A stretch of DNA of 64,000 bases from Aphis gossypii (taxonomy: Eukaryota > Arthropoda > Insecta > Hemiptera > Aphididae), in NCBI RefSeq assembly GCF_020184175.1, contig NC_065532.1, forward strand, positions 2,418,001-2,482,000, written 5' to 3'. The position numbers and the translations under genes were made by a program. Shown here one piece after another: positions 13,101-25,240 of this stretch; the first letter of the stretch is position 1; each line of letters opens with the position of its first letter. Below the pieces are notes generated by a model that saw only the letters and a list, made by a program, of their open reading frames with translations, ran no database searches and had not been told where the DNA came from.

Positions 13101-14434
13101 AATATGATCCTTATAGGCGTGAATATGAATAAAAAATTGAGGAGCTAGAAATATCAATTAACATAATTAATTATACTTATGAGTTATGAGACTAAGGAAA
13201 TGTTTGGGGGCTTCAGGAATTTTTATCCTCCCCTCACTTAATTTATGTCTATGCTAATTATATTATCTTGATTAAAATTATTTCATTCAAATTTGTAAAA
13301 CTGAATCTAATCAGAGAATTTAAAATTTTATGTAATTTGAAAAAATCATAGTTTGATTATAAACAAATATAAGTATTTAGATTTTAGGTACCTCTAGAAA
13401 ATATTGTAAATCTCTATAGACATATAGACAATACAGATAATATTCTTGTCTTGTGATTGATAATAGGTCAATTCACTTTAATATTAAATTCTAATATACA
13501 AAATTGGAACTGCTGAACGTATCTTTTGATATACTTTATGGTAAGTCGAAGACAACACATGTGTGTATAGTTTCTTTTTATACTTTTATACAATGCTATT
13601 TTTTTTTTTTTTTTACATTTTTTTTCTAGTCAAGTTCTATTGAACATAAGTTACCTACATGTTATAGTTGTAATTTAGATGATTTTTTTTCAAATTGACA
13701 GGTAATTTTAATAACTACAATAACAATGAAAACTATCCAAGTCATAAGCTTTTTAAAACAACTGTACATTTTTGAATAAACTGATTTTAGCTAATTTTAA
13801 TTTAATGAAAAGAAAGTAATGATTTATAATTAATTTATCATACTATTTTAGCTTTGAACTCATATACTTCTATATGAAACTGTAAATATTTTTGTAAAGT
13901 TAATCTAATTATACCTTAGAAAAAAATAACATGTATAAAAAATCTGTAATATTTTTTACTATAAAATTATGCACTACAATAAACCTGTAAGTTAATTTGA
14001 AATGCATATAATAATGTAAATTATTTTATTTAAACCACAATATTTACATAATACAGCTTCATTATTCTTTATTATAACCACTGTCCAAGGACAATGTAAT
14101 TTGATATTTTACATTTCATCTTAAAAGAGTATATTAATTTTTATCTGTACTGTAACCAGCAATTTTTATTACATAAATACTAAAAATTATATTTTTTATC
14201 GTTAATGAATCCTATATACTAATTTTTTTTAATAACAAAAAGCATATTTTTTAATTAATACAAAAATCCTTAAAAACCAATTCAGTATTTTAGAGTATTA
14301 GTTTTCATAACATTTTTTTTTTATATATTCATATTATATATTAGTTAATCAATAGGTACTCAAAAACTGTTACTTCAATATTTAAAATTAAAGTAATTTA
14401 AATTAAAGACTTACCCCTTTATGTACATCATCAT
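4110..14434 (-). CDS. FACIT-like collagen chain with N-terminal TSPN domain
   Basis: Spliced minus-strand gene. Exons, 5' to 3': 14434-14415, 12677-12604, 12383-12339, 10759-10525, 9069-8853, 7909-7742, 7687-7613, 7550-7341, 7272-7192, 7121-7026, 6636-6574, 6215-6161, 5797-5696, 5633-5556, 4573-4478, 4416-4363, 4228-4110. All phases fit and give 595 aa. Residues 1-31 look like a signal peptide (core IVLIAMIIF, end VSA). About 70-265 is a thrombospondin N-terminal-like (TSPN/LamG) domain with GSNRFQTAYRVEK and IMPTR. Gly-X-Y repeats run from about 319 to 572, interrupted by non-helical stretches, one with a Cys (around KEMCKSILK). The tail reads GYCEMCN, like FACIT chain ends. Several exons begin or end on split Gly codons, and one is exactly 54 bp, a classic collagen unit. 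Expected role: secreted extracellular-matrix protein associated with fibrils or basement membranes. The first exon (MMMYIKG) is the least certain; exons from 10759 down are very secure. Confidence 0.85.
8163..8816. mobile_element. Foldback (long inverted repeat) element in a collagen intron
   Basis: About 150 bases at each end are inverted copies: left motifs atgcagttttgttc, gcgatttttttt, aaaatgtgtgttttaaag and caaaagtctaatt reappear inverted at 8680-8816. The centre, near 8475-8575, is unusually GC-rich (cgctacgctcctggacgtcc). No open frame of note and no target duplication that I could define. It sits in the intron between the exons at 8853-9069 and 7742-7909. Confidence 0.6.
9895..10080. 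repeat. Palindrome-rich repeat fragment
   Basis: Contains the perfect palindrome tcattaaatatttaatga and the near-palindrome caatagcacgctattg, followed by repeated gttcattaaa/gttcaatagc motifs. This looks like the subterminal region of a DNA transposon, but only one end can be seen. It lies in the collagen intron between exons 4 and 5. Confidence 0.3.
11460..11600 (+). repeat. Possible retroelement 3' end
   Basis: A GC-richer block containing acgtgccctgccaaagtgcc followed by aaaaaggaagaaataaaaac. The pattern resembles the 3' untranslated end of a LINE or SINE with a short A-rich tail. No target-site duplication was found. Weak call. Confidence 0.3.
11771..11956 (+). pseudogene. Relic-like open frame of unknown origin, antisense within the collagen intron
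   Basis: A 61-codon frame on the strand opposite the collagen gene. The later part (HVLNMKRCAERLSIF, then NILPLPVAYQIISLL) has a balanced amino-acid composition unlike random translation of AT-rich DNA, so it may be a fragment of a duplicated or retroposed gene. I do not recognise the family and see no splice sites or promoter. A chance open frame remains possible. Confidence 0.25.
12684..12709. repeat. (AAT)n microsatellite
   Basis: Run of aat/ata trinucleotides directly upstream, on the minus strand, of the acceptor used by the collagen signal-peptide exon. As read on the minus strand it forms part of a T-rich tract before the AG. Confidence 0.8.
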
Positions 14435-15217
14435 CTTATGAGATTAATATGATAAAAAATACTAAACTTTAGTATGTTTTATGTACATTAATATTAGAAG
14501 ATAAAAAACATCAGAATAAACCCGTCAGTGGCTTAACTATAACTGTGGGATAATTTAAGTGAATCGAGACATCATCAGGTTACTTAGTAGAAAAAAGTGG
14601 GGATAGAATGTTTTTAATTATATTGAATCCTTTTAATATACTTTTTTATTATTATTAGTGTATTTTATATATACAAATGTATACACAGACACTGTTACAT
14701 ATATTATATATATATTAAGAATTTATTTATAAGTATATACACATAGTATGATTATAGTATAAGTTTTAAAATAGATTTATAAATACATACTAAGAAACAT
14801 TTAGTAAACTATATTTTAATACATAAAGTATTTAAAAATTTTAGTGTACAATTTTTAAAAACTATAATTGTAGCTATCCTCAAAGATAAGCAAAAAACAA
14901 GTTAAAAATGTATGATTGCATTGTGTTAAATTAAACAAAACAATTGTATACATTAGAACAATTATATACATTAAGTTTAAAATCTTTAAACATAAATGAA
15001 ATATATAAATTGATGTATTCTTTTTTTTTTTTTTTTTGATGGATTATTTTGGATTTTACAAGTTGTATTTAAAAATATAGTAATAATTAGAAAGAAAACA
15101 CAAATAAATTGCTATATATTATATTTAGTTAAATTATTTTATTATTATTATTTTTTAATATAAATTAAAACCCGGTGTTTGAAAGAAAAAAGACTTTTTT
15201 TATTAAATCAATGTGAG
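14435..15217. other. Intergenic region between collagen start and GET4 stop
   Basis: Both neighbours are on the minus strand, so this 783-bp stretch should hold the collagen promoter and the GET4 3' end. It is strongly AT-rich with a T run near 15021-15037. The minus-strand AATAAA at 15204-15199 lies only 14 bases after the GET4 stop. No other feature seen. Confidence 0.5.
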
Positions 15218-18200
15218 TTAATCAAGAGGTTCTACATTTATCGGACGTGACGATGATGGACGTGGTTCTCCATCATGATCACAGTCGCCCATCAATGTAC
15301 TGATCAAATTACCTGAAAATTAATAATGAAATTTGTATTAATGTATGAAGTTTTTATTTAAGTATAATAATGTTTTTTTCATTATTATCATTATTTTCAA
15401 GTAAACATAGCTTTTTTTTATTAGGGGTCGATAGTTAAATACATTTTTCCAACATAGTTTCATGCACAAATATTGTCCATCAATCAGATAGTAAGTCATT
15501 GACTTTTTGTTGCAAGTGTAGTGATCAAAACGGTAAATAAATACCTCCTGGGTAATTTAAATTTGAAGTAAACATTTTTGGCAGTTATTATAGTTTTATT
15601 GCAATTAAAGTTTAATAAAATTACTTCTATATGTCAATTATAAACATCTCCTTAGTGCATTTTTTTTTTTTTTTTTTACCTAATTTGAACATTTTGATAA
15701 AATAAGAAATACAAAGAGAAATTATACCACTAACAATTTTTGTTACAAAGAGATAACAGATGTTAATAATAATAATGTAATATTTTTAAAAGGACATCTC
15801 ACTAACATATGTTGTCCCAGTTTTAACTTACAACATAGCAAATTTTCATCCAGCAGAAACCATTGTATGCCATTTTAATATTATTTTATTTTAAAATTAG
15901 AGCCAATTTATCTATTATCAAATTTAAAGGTGATAATTAGGGCTCGGATTTTAAAGCATATGTTTTTTTTTGTGTGTGTATGATATAGAAATCTAATTTT
16001 TATGCATAAATTTGTTTCACGTCATTCTGATTCCAAATAAGCCAATTCATTTTTGCTTTTTCATGTAAATACTCTTTTTTATTTTTTCAATTATTCCAGC
16101 TGTAGAAGTTTTATATATTTATTATGCTATAGTAACCAAAAAAAAAATTGAATTTATAAAAAAATGTAAAAACCCAAAATACAGACTAAATGGTTGTATT
16201 GGATTAATATTATTTTCGTTATCGGTTTGATTATTAAATTTATTAAAGGTATAGATTATCAACCTGCAGACAGCCTACAAGGATATAGCTTCAGTTGGAC
16301 AATAGTCAGTTTCACTACTGCAAATCTATGAAAATGTATGGTAACTACAATTAATTTTTCCTACTGAGTTTTATAACTAGTTCATTTAATTTTTGGCCAT
16401 GCTTTTTTTTTGCTTTTTTAAAATTAAATATACTTCCTTTATTGCTTTATTAAAACAATTATGTGCTTTTTTTGTTATTTGCTATGCTTTAAAACCCAAG
16501 TACTAGTGATAATATTATCTAGGGTACCTCATAGACTTTTATTGATATTTTAATTGTTAAGTGAATTATAATTATATAAAATATTAAAACTTTAAAATTC
16601 TTGTAACTCACTGAAAATATTAATAAAAGACTATGAGATGCCTTAGATAATACTATCACCTTTAAGTTTGATAATAGGTAGTACATTTACTCTAATATTA
16701 AAGCTAACAGCACAAAAATTTGCTATGCTGTATGAACATAAGACGGAGTATGGAGACAACATGTCATGCAGGTGTCCTCTTAAAAGAAAGTAAATTTATA
16801 AACTGATTTATTAAATGTAAAATGAATTCTAAAGAATAAAGATAAGTTTTAATAGTAACACTCCTATTGATAAAATTTCGGGTGATTTGACAATATGCAT
16901 ATATTAAACAAATTTCTTTAGAAGGTTGTATAAACAATCATTAATGATCTAATGATCCACTAACCATGATTTAAACGTAAAACTAATTAAATTACAAGTA
17001 ATCAATGGGACTGTATATAATTTTTATACATAGTTTAACTCATACATATAATTTTGGTTAAATGTATAAGAATACTAGACTTTTGTTGATCAAGTGTGAT
17101 CCGTGGGAGACTTTTCCCCATTGACAAAATATTATAATTATTTATAATAAAATCATTATTGACTTATTACACTATTAACACGTTGACTGCGTATGTCTTT
17201 TTGCAATTTTCATACAGTGCGTATACCACTTTTCTAAGAATAACATAAGAATTTTATCCTATTTGGTCAAACGTTCAAACCGCAGATAAATACATATTTT
17301 AAAACACACGTTTAACAACGCTAAATAATAATAAAACAACATTCAGCAACGCGTAGAAAATAATAAACCATTTACTTTAAATATATATTGGACGCCAAAT
17401 GGCGTCAAACACGTTGCTGAATGATCCTCATGACGCCCGATTGGCGTCAGTACGCAGTCAACATGTTAAGTCTTTGTTGGTAGTTACTAATATACAATTT
17501 TTTAATACAACCAAATTTTTATTAAAACAACAAACATAATCTTAGAAATAAAAGTATCCGAATATCTATAATATAATAAAGCCAATAATTCAACTACACT
17601 TGGTCTGAATTCATCCATACTATTGAGTCTTTATAGTATTATACATTATTCTAAAAGCTAAAAGAAAGTTTTAATTTACAACAAAAATTAAATCAACCTA
17701 CTTGAAACAGAATATTTATAAAAATTAGATTTAGAGAAATAACTAAGTAAAATTAATTAATACTTAAAATATAAAATGATAAGTAAAATATTTTTAATGA
17801 TACTAGAAAAATACTACTAAAAATAAACCTACCTAAAAATCCATTTTGTTGTCTAGGTCTCCTTTCAAATGGCTTGACATGGAAGAAAAGTTGCCCAATT
17901 TTATCCAAATATTCAGTGTAGCTCGGATCTCTGGTCAAAGATGATTGATATTGCTCACAAAGTACAATATAAGTTTTAAGTTTTCCACTAAATATAAATT
18001 ATAATGCATATAAATATTCAAGTAATTAGTTAATAACCTATTATAAAATAAATAGCCAGTTACTTACCCATCTAATATTTTTAGTAAATAACAAATGAAA
18101 TTGAGTAATGGCAAAATGTATGGGGGTTCATCATTTATAGCAGGATGTAACTTAGTATAAGATTGAAATGTCGACTGTGCCATTGATATGTTCCGCATAC

Positions 18201-19189
18201 ACAACCCTCTAAAATAAAAAAATATAAACATCTGTATTTATTTTTCATAGGTTTTTTTAAAATACATACTGCAGTACAGCTTGTGTAATAAATAAATCAA
18301 CTTCATATTTTAGTCCTCGTGTTTTATGCATTTCTACCAACATAGCTGCGAATGCTAAACCATCTGTTGATCTCAAATAATGATGTTGAGCTAACGCAAA
18401 GTTAGCCTCTAAATTTATATAAATTTCATATTTTAATTGTTTAAAAATAATAGTATAATACTGTATCAAAGGTATTAAAGTATGACCAACTACCTGACCA
18501 ATAGATATATCCTATACGTTTATGTAAACCTGGATGTCCCATTGAGTATTCTGGACAATGTTCAATTGTCCATTGTATAATTGGATTCAACATGGAATCT
18601 CGTTCTGCAGATAGTGATGGGCCAAACTTACTAAATATACTTAATAAAAAAAACAATTTAAGCACATATGTTTCAAAAAGTGTTTGTATTGACTTACTCT
18701 CTTATGAAATCAAACATATTTTCAGAAGGAATGATGTGCTGTGTTGACAAGGATTTTGCAAATAGTTGTGCTAAATCAGTAGCAATGCTTATCTAAAATA
18801 TGTAAGTATGTAAATATGTAAGTGAGTTTTGTTATATCATTATATTATAATAATTACTTGATTATTATCGTACAGGACGATAATTCCTTCTTGTAATGTC
18901 ATAATGGCAGCATTTTTATTTTGCATGCTTATATATCTGCAAGTATATAATAATACAACCGGCCATGGTATTATAAAAAGAGGAGACAGCCAATATACAG
19001 ATAGATATTTAAAGCACCATTTTGAAACAGTAATCAATATTATTATTATTATTATTTTGTCGTGACATACCTGGAATAGAGCGACTTGTACAATTGATGA
19101 GCCATGTAGAAGTTCTCATCCCTGATCGCGTTGTTCAAAGTCCTACGAACGCGATTGACTATGCTATTTGGATCCGATCTGACCATCAT
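15218..19189 (-). CDS. Get4: GET4 homologue (Golgi to ER traffic protein 4)
   Basis: Eight exons on the minus strand: 19189-19071, 18936-18858, 18792-18698, 18630-18494, 18408-18270, 18208-18068, 17987-17833, 15312-15218, giving 960 bases in phase (319 aa; human protein 327 aa). Recognisable blocks in order: YMAHQLYKSLYSRY (about 29-42), MGHPGLHKR (with an upstream IIQW), STDGLAFAAMLVEM, LKYEVDLFITQAVLQ, LPLLNFICYLLK, LTRDPSYTEYLDKIGQLFF and the terminal GNLISTLMGD. GET4 is an all-helical TPR-like cytosolic protein; with UBL4A/Get5 and BAG6 it helps pass tail-anchored membrane proteins to the GET3 ATPase. The start was set at the first of two adjacent Met codons; an in-frame Met 17 codons upstream is possible but adds a stretch unlike the family. 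The acidic, Ser-rich tail is short. The last intron (15313-17832) is swollen by transposons. Confidence 0.93.
15790..16779. mobile_element. TTAA-flanked foldback element (host of a nested insertion)
   Basis: Begins AAGGACATCTC and ends, read on the minus strand, GAGGACACCTGC; both ends abut TTAA (15786-15789 and 16780-16783), the piggyBac-type target. With the nested element at 15938-16505 removed, the left and right halves are long inverted repeats of more than 200 bp, sharing ttgtc, catagcaaattt, ttatctaggg/ttatctaagg and ctcatag.cttttatt. No transposase frame. Lies in GET4 intron 7. Confidence 0.65.
15938..16505. mobile_element. hAT-like MITE nested in the foldback element, 568 bp
   Basis: Ends are inverted (TAGGGCTCGGATTTTAAAGC at left; on the minus strand TAGTACTTGGGTTTTAAAGC at right) and flanked by a perfect 8-bp duplication gtgataat at 15930-15937 and 16506-16513. 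The duplication lies within the left arm of the surrounding foldback element, so this insertion is the younger one. Related to the element at 959-1468. Confidence 0.75.
17179..17465. mobile_element. piggyBac-like MITE, 287 bp
   Basis: Ends CACGTTGACTGCG (left) and, on the minus strand, CATGTTGACTGCG (right), directly bordered by TTAA at 17175-17178 and 17466-17469. Internal near-palindromes (gacgccaaatggcgtc, gacgcccgattggcgtc) and a further inverted pair, cattcagcaacg/cgttgctgaatg. TTAA flanks and CA-starting ends fit piggyBac. No open frame. Lies in GET4 intron 7. Confidence 0.75.
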
Positions 19190-20669
19190 TTTGTGTGTTC
19201 GTGATTGTATGTGCCAGGCGCGTATAAGTAAGTATAACACGAAGGGTTCTCGTTTTCCGCCGCAACACTGGTGTGCTCAATCGATATTTTAATAGAATTT
19301 CAGTGCGAGGCAGAGGTCGGCAACTATGAGCATTTTTAAACGGTATGAATAATCACGTCGGTGTTTCACGCGTAGTTCACTTTGTAATTAATTTATAATC
19401 ATATAATACCATTAAACTTAAAATATATTACTATAGCAGGAACACAATACTATGTATATTATAGACACACACATGATAGTATGATACAATTTGTTGTCCT
19501 TTTTCTTTTTCGTTTTCCTAATAATGTCGGTGAGTAATGAATAAAGAGTCTACTTACGCAGTCGTAGAACTGATAGCGCGACAGACGACACTACGACAGT
19601 GTCCCTGTGATAACAGCGATTAGAAGTCTGACATTTTGGAACAGCTCTATGTCCACAGATATCACGTCATTGGTTATAGCACAAAACCGAATGTCGATTA
19701 CCAACACCATATTAATATATTATTAATTTAGAGCCCAAAGATTTATGTTTATTAGCGCCTCCTAATAAATTAAACCACGTTTCCCCTACGTTCCACATTC
19801 CAAAATAATAATTATTAATTTTAAGTCATTTCAAAAACTGACAAATCTACGATCTACGCCAAGCCGCCAAGGTACATATTTTAATTCCTAATTTAAATTA
19901 TTGTATTAATGTTTGAGTATATTTCTGCTCACGTCTTCACCAGATGTTATCACGCGACACGCAGTCAAGTGTACTGTCCGTCGCTTAAATAATATACATA
20001 ATGACTAATGAGGTACCTAAAAAATTTATAATAATATAATATTATAATATAAATTGTACCTAATTTATAATTAAAATAAGCTCTAACCTACCGGCAACCA
20101 GTATCGTATAATTTATATATTGTTATATGCATTCGAAATTTGTGTTTTTCTAAATTGGGAATATTGCCTCCGTTGTTTTCAATAATAATTATATAATTTC
20201 GCTCATTTGCATTGACACGGTGACCTGCAGGCTATATAGTGCAGCGGGTTTTCCGGTATTGAGCTGTTTTATTGATAATATTATAAAAATGATACGAAAT
20301 AAACTATATTAGGTGTCTCATCACATGCATCCCACTTTAAAACTTTTTTATAATATTTCTACGTTTGACCAATAACCTTAATAGTTGAAGCTCAAATAAA
20401 TTTTTGAGTTAAGACGATTAAATATGTACGATTTATAAGTGAATTCCTTTTCACGAAAATAAATAACAACTAATATAAGCGTATTTAACTAGTTATTTTT
20501 CTATATATTATATACATTTTATATTGTAATAAATAGGTATAACAATAATGTCACCGAAGGCAACAGAGTGATCTGATTATTTTGATACCATATTACCATT
20601 TATGTCTATGGATGTCACCAATCACCATGTTACTGTGTTAGGTATACCTAATACGTAAATAGGTTAGGT
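19190..20669. promoter_or_regulatory. GET4 upstream region
   Basis: Immediately upstream of the GET4 start (minus strand) the sequence to about 19400, and again at 19550-19700, is GC-richer, with CpG dinucleotides, as expected for a TATA-less housekeeping promoter and 5' UTR. I cannot place the start site. Beyond about 19750 the DNA is AT-rich with nothing recognised. Confidence 0.4.
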
Positions 20670-20673
20670 TTAA

Positions 20674-20859
20674 GTCGGGTTTCCACTACAGACGTGTACG
20701 TGTAGTATTCTTGTCTATGCGTGTACGTGCATAGAAAATTCTTCTCTGTGATTGGTTGGTATACATGGTAAGCTTTTGGTATACAAGAAAGTTTATACGT
20801 TCTAACCAATCACAGAAAAGTATTTTTATGCACGTACACGTATGTAGTGGAAACCCGCC
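20674..20859. mobile_element. TTAA-flanked palindromic MITE, about 186 bp
   Basis: Left end GTCGGGTTTCCACTACA and right end, on the minus strand, GGCGGGTTTCCACTACA, bordered by TTAA at 20670-20673 and 20860-20863. The arms stay complementary inward through cgtgtacgtgcat and ctgtgattggtt. The left arm carries an extra internal duplication of about 25 bp around cgtgtacgtg. Non-coding. Confidence 0.75.
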
Positions 20860-20905
20860 TTAAGGGTACCTACTACCTAGGCAAGGTAATACCCACGGGC
20901 GCATA

Positions 20906-21072
20906 TCGATTCCGCCGATTTTACATCGATTCCGCCGGCTACCGTTTATAATATCTACATATCGATTCCGCCGGCTATTAATTCCACCGGCTACTGTTTA
21001 TAAAATCTACATATCGATTCCGCCGGCTACCGTTTACAATGTTTACACATCGATTCCGCCGGACACTGTTCA
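20906..21072. repeat. GC-rich minisatellite, period about 36 bp
   Basis: At least five units begin with cgattccgccg (20906, 20927, 20963, 21014, 21051); full units continue gctaccgtttataa then atctacatat. One partial unit carries attccaccggctactg. The array ends in a run of 12 Cs at 21073-21084. It stands out sharply from the AT-rich surroundings and begins about 45 bp after the MITE at 20674-20859. Confidence 0.85.
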
Positions 21073-21084
21073 TCCCCCCCCCCC

Positions 21085-24000
21085 TTTGTATAAGTATTTT
21101 AAAATTTATAGTCTATTTAGTATAATTTAGACAATATATTATACAACTATAAATTAAAATATTAGTATTTAATTAATATATGTATGTGAATATATTATAT
21201 TGTTGATTGTATAAAAATATTATAATTGTACCTATATAGTTCAAAATTAAAGTGTATAACTTTTGGTAATATTTGAAAACAATTAATAAATGAATTTATA
21301 AATTTTATAAAGCTATAAATCTATTTTTCATATCGTGCAAAATTAATGTTTTTACAACCATCAGGTTGCCTATAATATTATGCGTGTACATCGGAACGTA
21401 CTACAAATAGCTGTGAGTCTTTCCACTCAAAATTAAATTCTCAATTCACAAAAGCTCATCCCAACATTTTCATATTCACCCATTTAACAATTATTATATT
21501 GCTATTTGGTTTTGGTATTATATATTCTCGAGAAATATTTGACCACTATGTCTATATCCTCCTACATAAATATGGAATATAGTTCAAATCACCCTTCACA
21601 ATAGACGTTGAACTTTCACTATAAAAATCAAACAGAAAAGTGGAACCACATTTTTCAAAATTAGCTATAATGGCATAATCACGCTTTTATCCGAATGAAA
21701 CAAAATTAGCTCAATTTGTAAAAATAAATTTGTATCTCCACCAAGTATAAAAACTTATATGAGAACATAATGTAATAAATTATTTAAAATGTGCACAGTG
21801 AATAGTTTAATAGTTAAAAGAAACTCCTAAATTGTTCTTATACAAAATATACTTATTCTAATTATTATTAATAATTAATTTTCCATTTAAGTACCTATTA
21901 GCTATTTCTTATCAACTTTTTAATTTGTTATTAATTATTATTAGGTATCTACTATTGTAATGGTTTGTACAAATATTAAATTTAATTATAGGTAATAATT
22001 AATAATAAAAAATTGTAAAATTAATAATAATGCATTGAATTAAATGGTTATAGCACGAAAGTATTGTAGGTATAGAAAAAGTTGCAAGTGAATGCACGCT
22101 ACGAGACACTAACTGTGTATACTGTATAGGATGTTGTATAACGCTACTTATAGCTTATTTTGTGTTTTTGTTTTGTCTATGGCTGTTTTTTAGGTCTCAA
22201 GTAGAAATTCAAGTTCATCCATAATAAATTTATTTTGAATAGTCGATCTTTCTAAGTCCAAAATATATAGATGCCACCCATGTAATACCTGTAATGTATC
22301 AGATACGCAGCTAATCTACTGGCTACTGATATGTCATAGATATAGGACATGGAAATATAATTTATCCGTTTTTCATTTTAATTTCGAATTGGTAGATATC
22401 TAATTATTTACTGCAATAAGTAGATACACCTATAAATATTAGTATATTATCCCTATAGAAACATCTATTTCTATATATAATAATATAGTATCATGCTTAC
22501 AACTTACGAATTGAGACTGAATTAAGGATATCGATCGATTGACGATTATCGAGGATATATTAATATCAGCTAATGTATGAATGTAAGTTCCTATACCTAT
22601 CTGTATGCTACCTAACAAATAAAAAAAATATTCATGTTAGTTTCTATATACCTACCTTGGAAAATGATAGAAAAAAAGTTAAGTTCTTATTCAGATGTAA
22701 GGATATTTAATAATATATACAAGTCCTACAATATAGGTACTCATACAGGTAATTGTTTAAAACAAATATAATTTCTTAGTTATTTCCATCAATGAAAACA
22801 TGTCTTAAAAACAATTAAAAAATATACCATATGTCCATATTCTTATCCATATAAAAAGTTTGTATACCTATACTTATAAATATTTCATTTTAAAATTCAG
22901 CAATAACAAAATTTTATAATTATTTAGTTGACAATTATTTTTCTGTCACATAAAAACTAACATGCATAATTTATTTATTATGTAGAAACTTTAAATTTAC
23001 TCATCTCATTTGAAGGTAGGTATGTATAATATTTTATAGGTACCTATTATTATCCTGTAGGAAACTATTAGAATTACTATTACCTATTAATATTCGACCT
23101 ATATCGTAGGAGGTATAAATCATAGACATATTATATTATATATATATACATTGAAAAAAAAAATTTGTTACGGGGAACAAAATATGGTAAATATGACCAT
23201 GAAAAGTGGTTTCCACAGGGACAACAATAATTAAAAAAATGTTATTTTAAAAACAGTATAATATTGTATGTATTGCAATTTTCTGGTATAGTAACTACGA
23301 TAAACCTATTACAAACCTATATTTAGTAAGACGATACAGTATAATTTTTTCAGTGTGTATATATATATATAAGTATATAACCTAACCTAACCTTATGTCA
23401 ATGGTATAAATTTAGGTATAATAAATAAATAAATCATTATGAATATATAATAAATTATCATATTGATGATAATTAATATATTATATATTGTATGTGTTTT
23501 TTGTTGATTGATAGATACTTAATATAATCTATGATTATTGCATTTTGTGTATTTTACTTGTAACTACGCAATATATTATACCTGCAGCGTATATTATAAG
23601 ATTAATTTATTATACATCGACCACTATAATGTGATGTGCATGACACTATGACATCCTAAGTATATTAAAATGTACAAATATAATATATATAGAAACTTGT
23701 GACGTACCTATAAATGAATATTTTAAATTTAAAACAATCACATGAAAATAAATAAATACAATTATCGTTGTTCATTGACCATTGATTATAAACAATACAC
23801 TAACATTCTAGGTATATTATATTTATAATAAATGCTAATACTTAATATTATAACTTTCAACTTAGGTATATGTTATAATTTTTATTTTGATGAGAAAATA
23901 ATATGATTGATATAAACTTATAGGTAAGTTGTCACAGTTATAACTGTTATTACAATATTTATCCTACACGTGCTACAACCTATACCTAAGTTCATACTCA

Positions 24001-25240
24001 ACTTGTATAAATGTATAATATAGTTATATTGTAGCTCGTAGGGTCATACAAATTTTTTTTTATATTGAATTGCCTTGTCATTACTGTTATTAGTTCTGTG
24101 TAAATGTATAATATATATTACCTATTAAACTAAACTTAATTTATTTTGTAAACCTGCAATTTTTGATTGGTGTTCAAATATAAATAAATAAATACTTATA
24201 TGGGACGCAATTATTAGGTACTAGATAGTAGGTAGGTACATATATTATGTCTTATTAATTATTATATACTATAATTCTATCCAAATCCAAGTACCTAATA
24301 CTAAAGGAACACAATTTTCGTTGTAGATTGTTGTAGACAGTCGGCACCTATTGGCTATTAAGTTTATTATATTAATATTAAAATACATAATATATTAGAA
24401 ATCCGTTATTGCATAAATCAATGTACTAACGATTAACTATTACAATTTGTTTAAATAGTTAGGAAACATGACCAAACATATTATTATTATTTTAATAGGT
24501 AAAATTAATACTTATATTTGATTATTGGTTATCGTATGGTGTATTATCTTCGCAGACTTATGACAACGACAATCATATAATACGAATATGGAATTTTAAA
24601 CTTTTTGGGTACCTACCTATTACATTTTCTATAAAAACATTATATTTCAGATAATGAAATTTTGATAATATGTAAACTACATTATACTATTTAGTAGGTA
24701 TGTATTAAATAAATGTACCTTTATTAAATAATTAATGAATATTCACAATATTGAACACTCATTCTAATTTCGACGTAGTATATAGGTAATCACAGTATCA
24801 CACCTCCAGGTTCAAAATCAAATTATCTTCTTTTATGTTATCTATATTTTTATTTATTAAATTTAGTATTATAGATATTTATTTTAATCTTTATGTAAAA
24901 GACTATAGTGAAAAAACAGCGCATACGGCTGCTTTTGGGATGAAGTAGTATTTTAAATACTCAAATAAAATGTAAGAATACGAATATAGGTAATGCAAAA
25001 ATTATTGAAATAATTTTATACTATTATACCTACTGGCTACTTTGGAAAACTCATGTTTTGGAAGTGCAGTAATATAAAAAAGTGCAGAGTAGATAACGCT
25101 CTACCGTATAGTAGGTCACTATTATGGATATATTAAGTTTGAAAACAAAGATAATATTTTATACAAAATCGATAATGTAATAATAATAACCATGTAATAA
25201 TCATTTATAAATGATATTTATAAAAAAAAACTAAATAAAA
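21085..25240. other. Gene-free AT-rich intergenic DNA
   Basis: No convincing coding frame or splice-consistent exon on either strand. Contains many ataggtacctac-type motifs and the small inverted-repeat element described separately at 23148-23358. Confidence 0.5.
23148..23358. mobile_element. Small inverted-repeat element (mariner-like MITE)
   Basis: Left end acattgaaaaaa and right end, on the minus strand, acacactgaaaaaa, set in TA-rich flanks. About 210 bp with no open frame. The TA context suggests Tc1/mariner, but the ends are short and the flanks are low-complexity. Confidence 0.45.
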
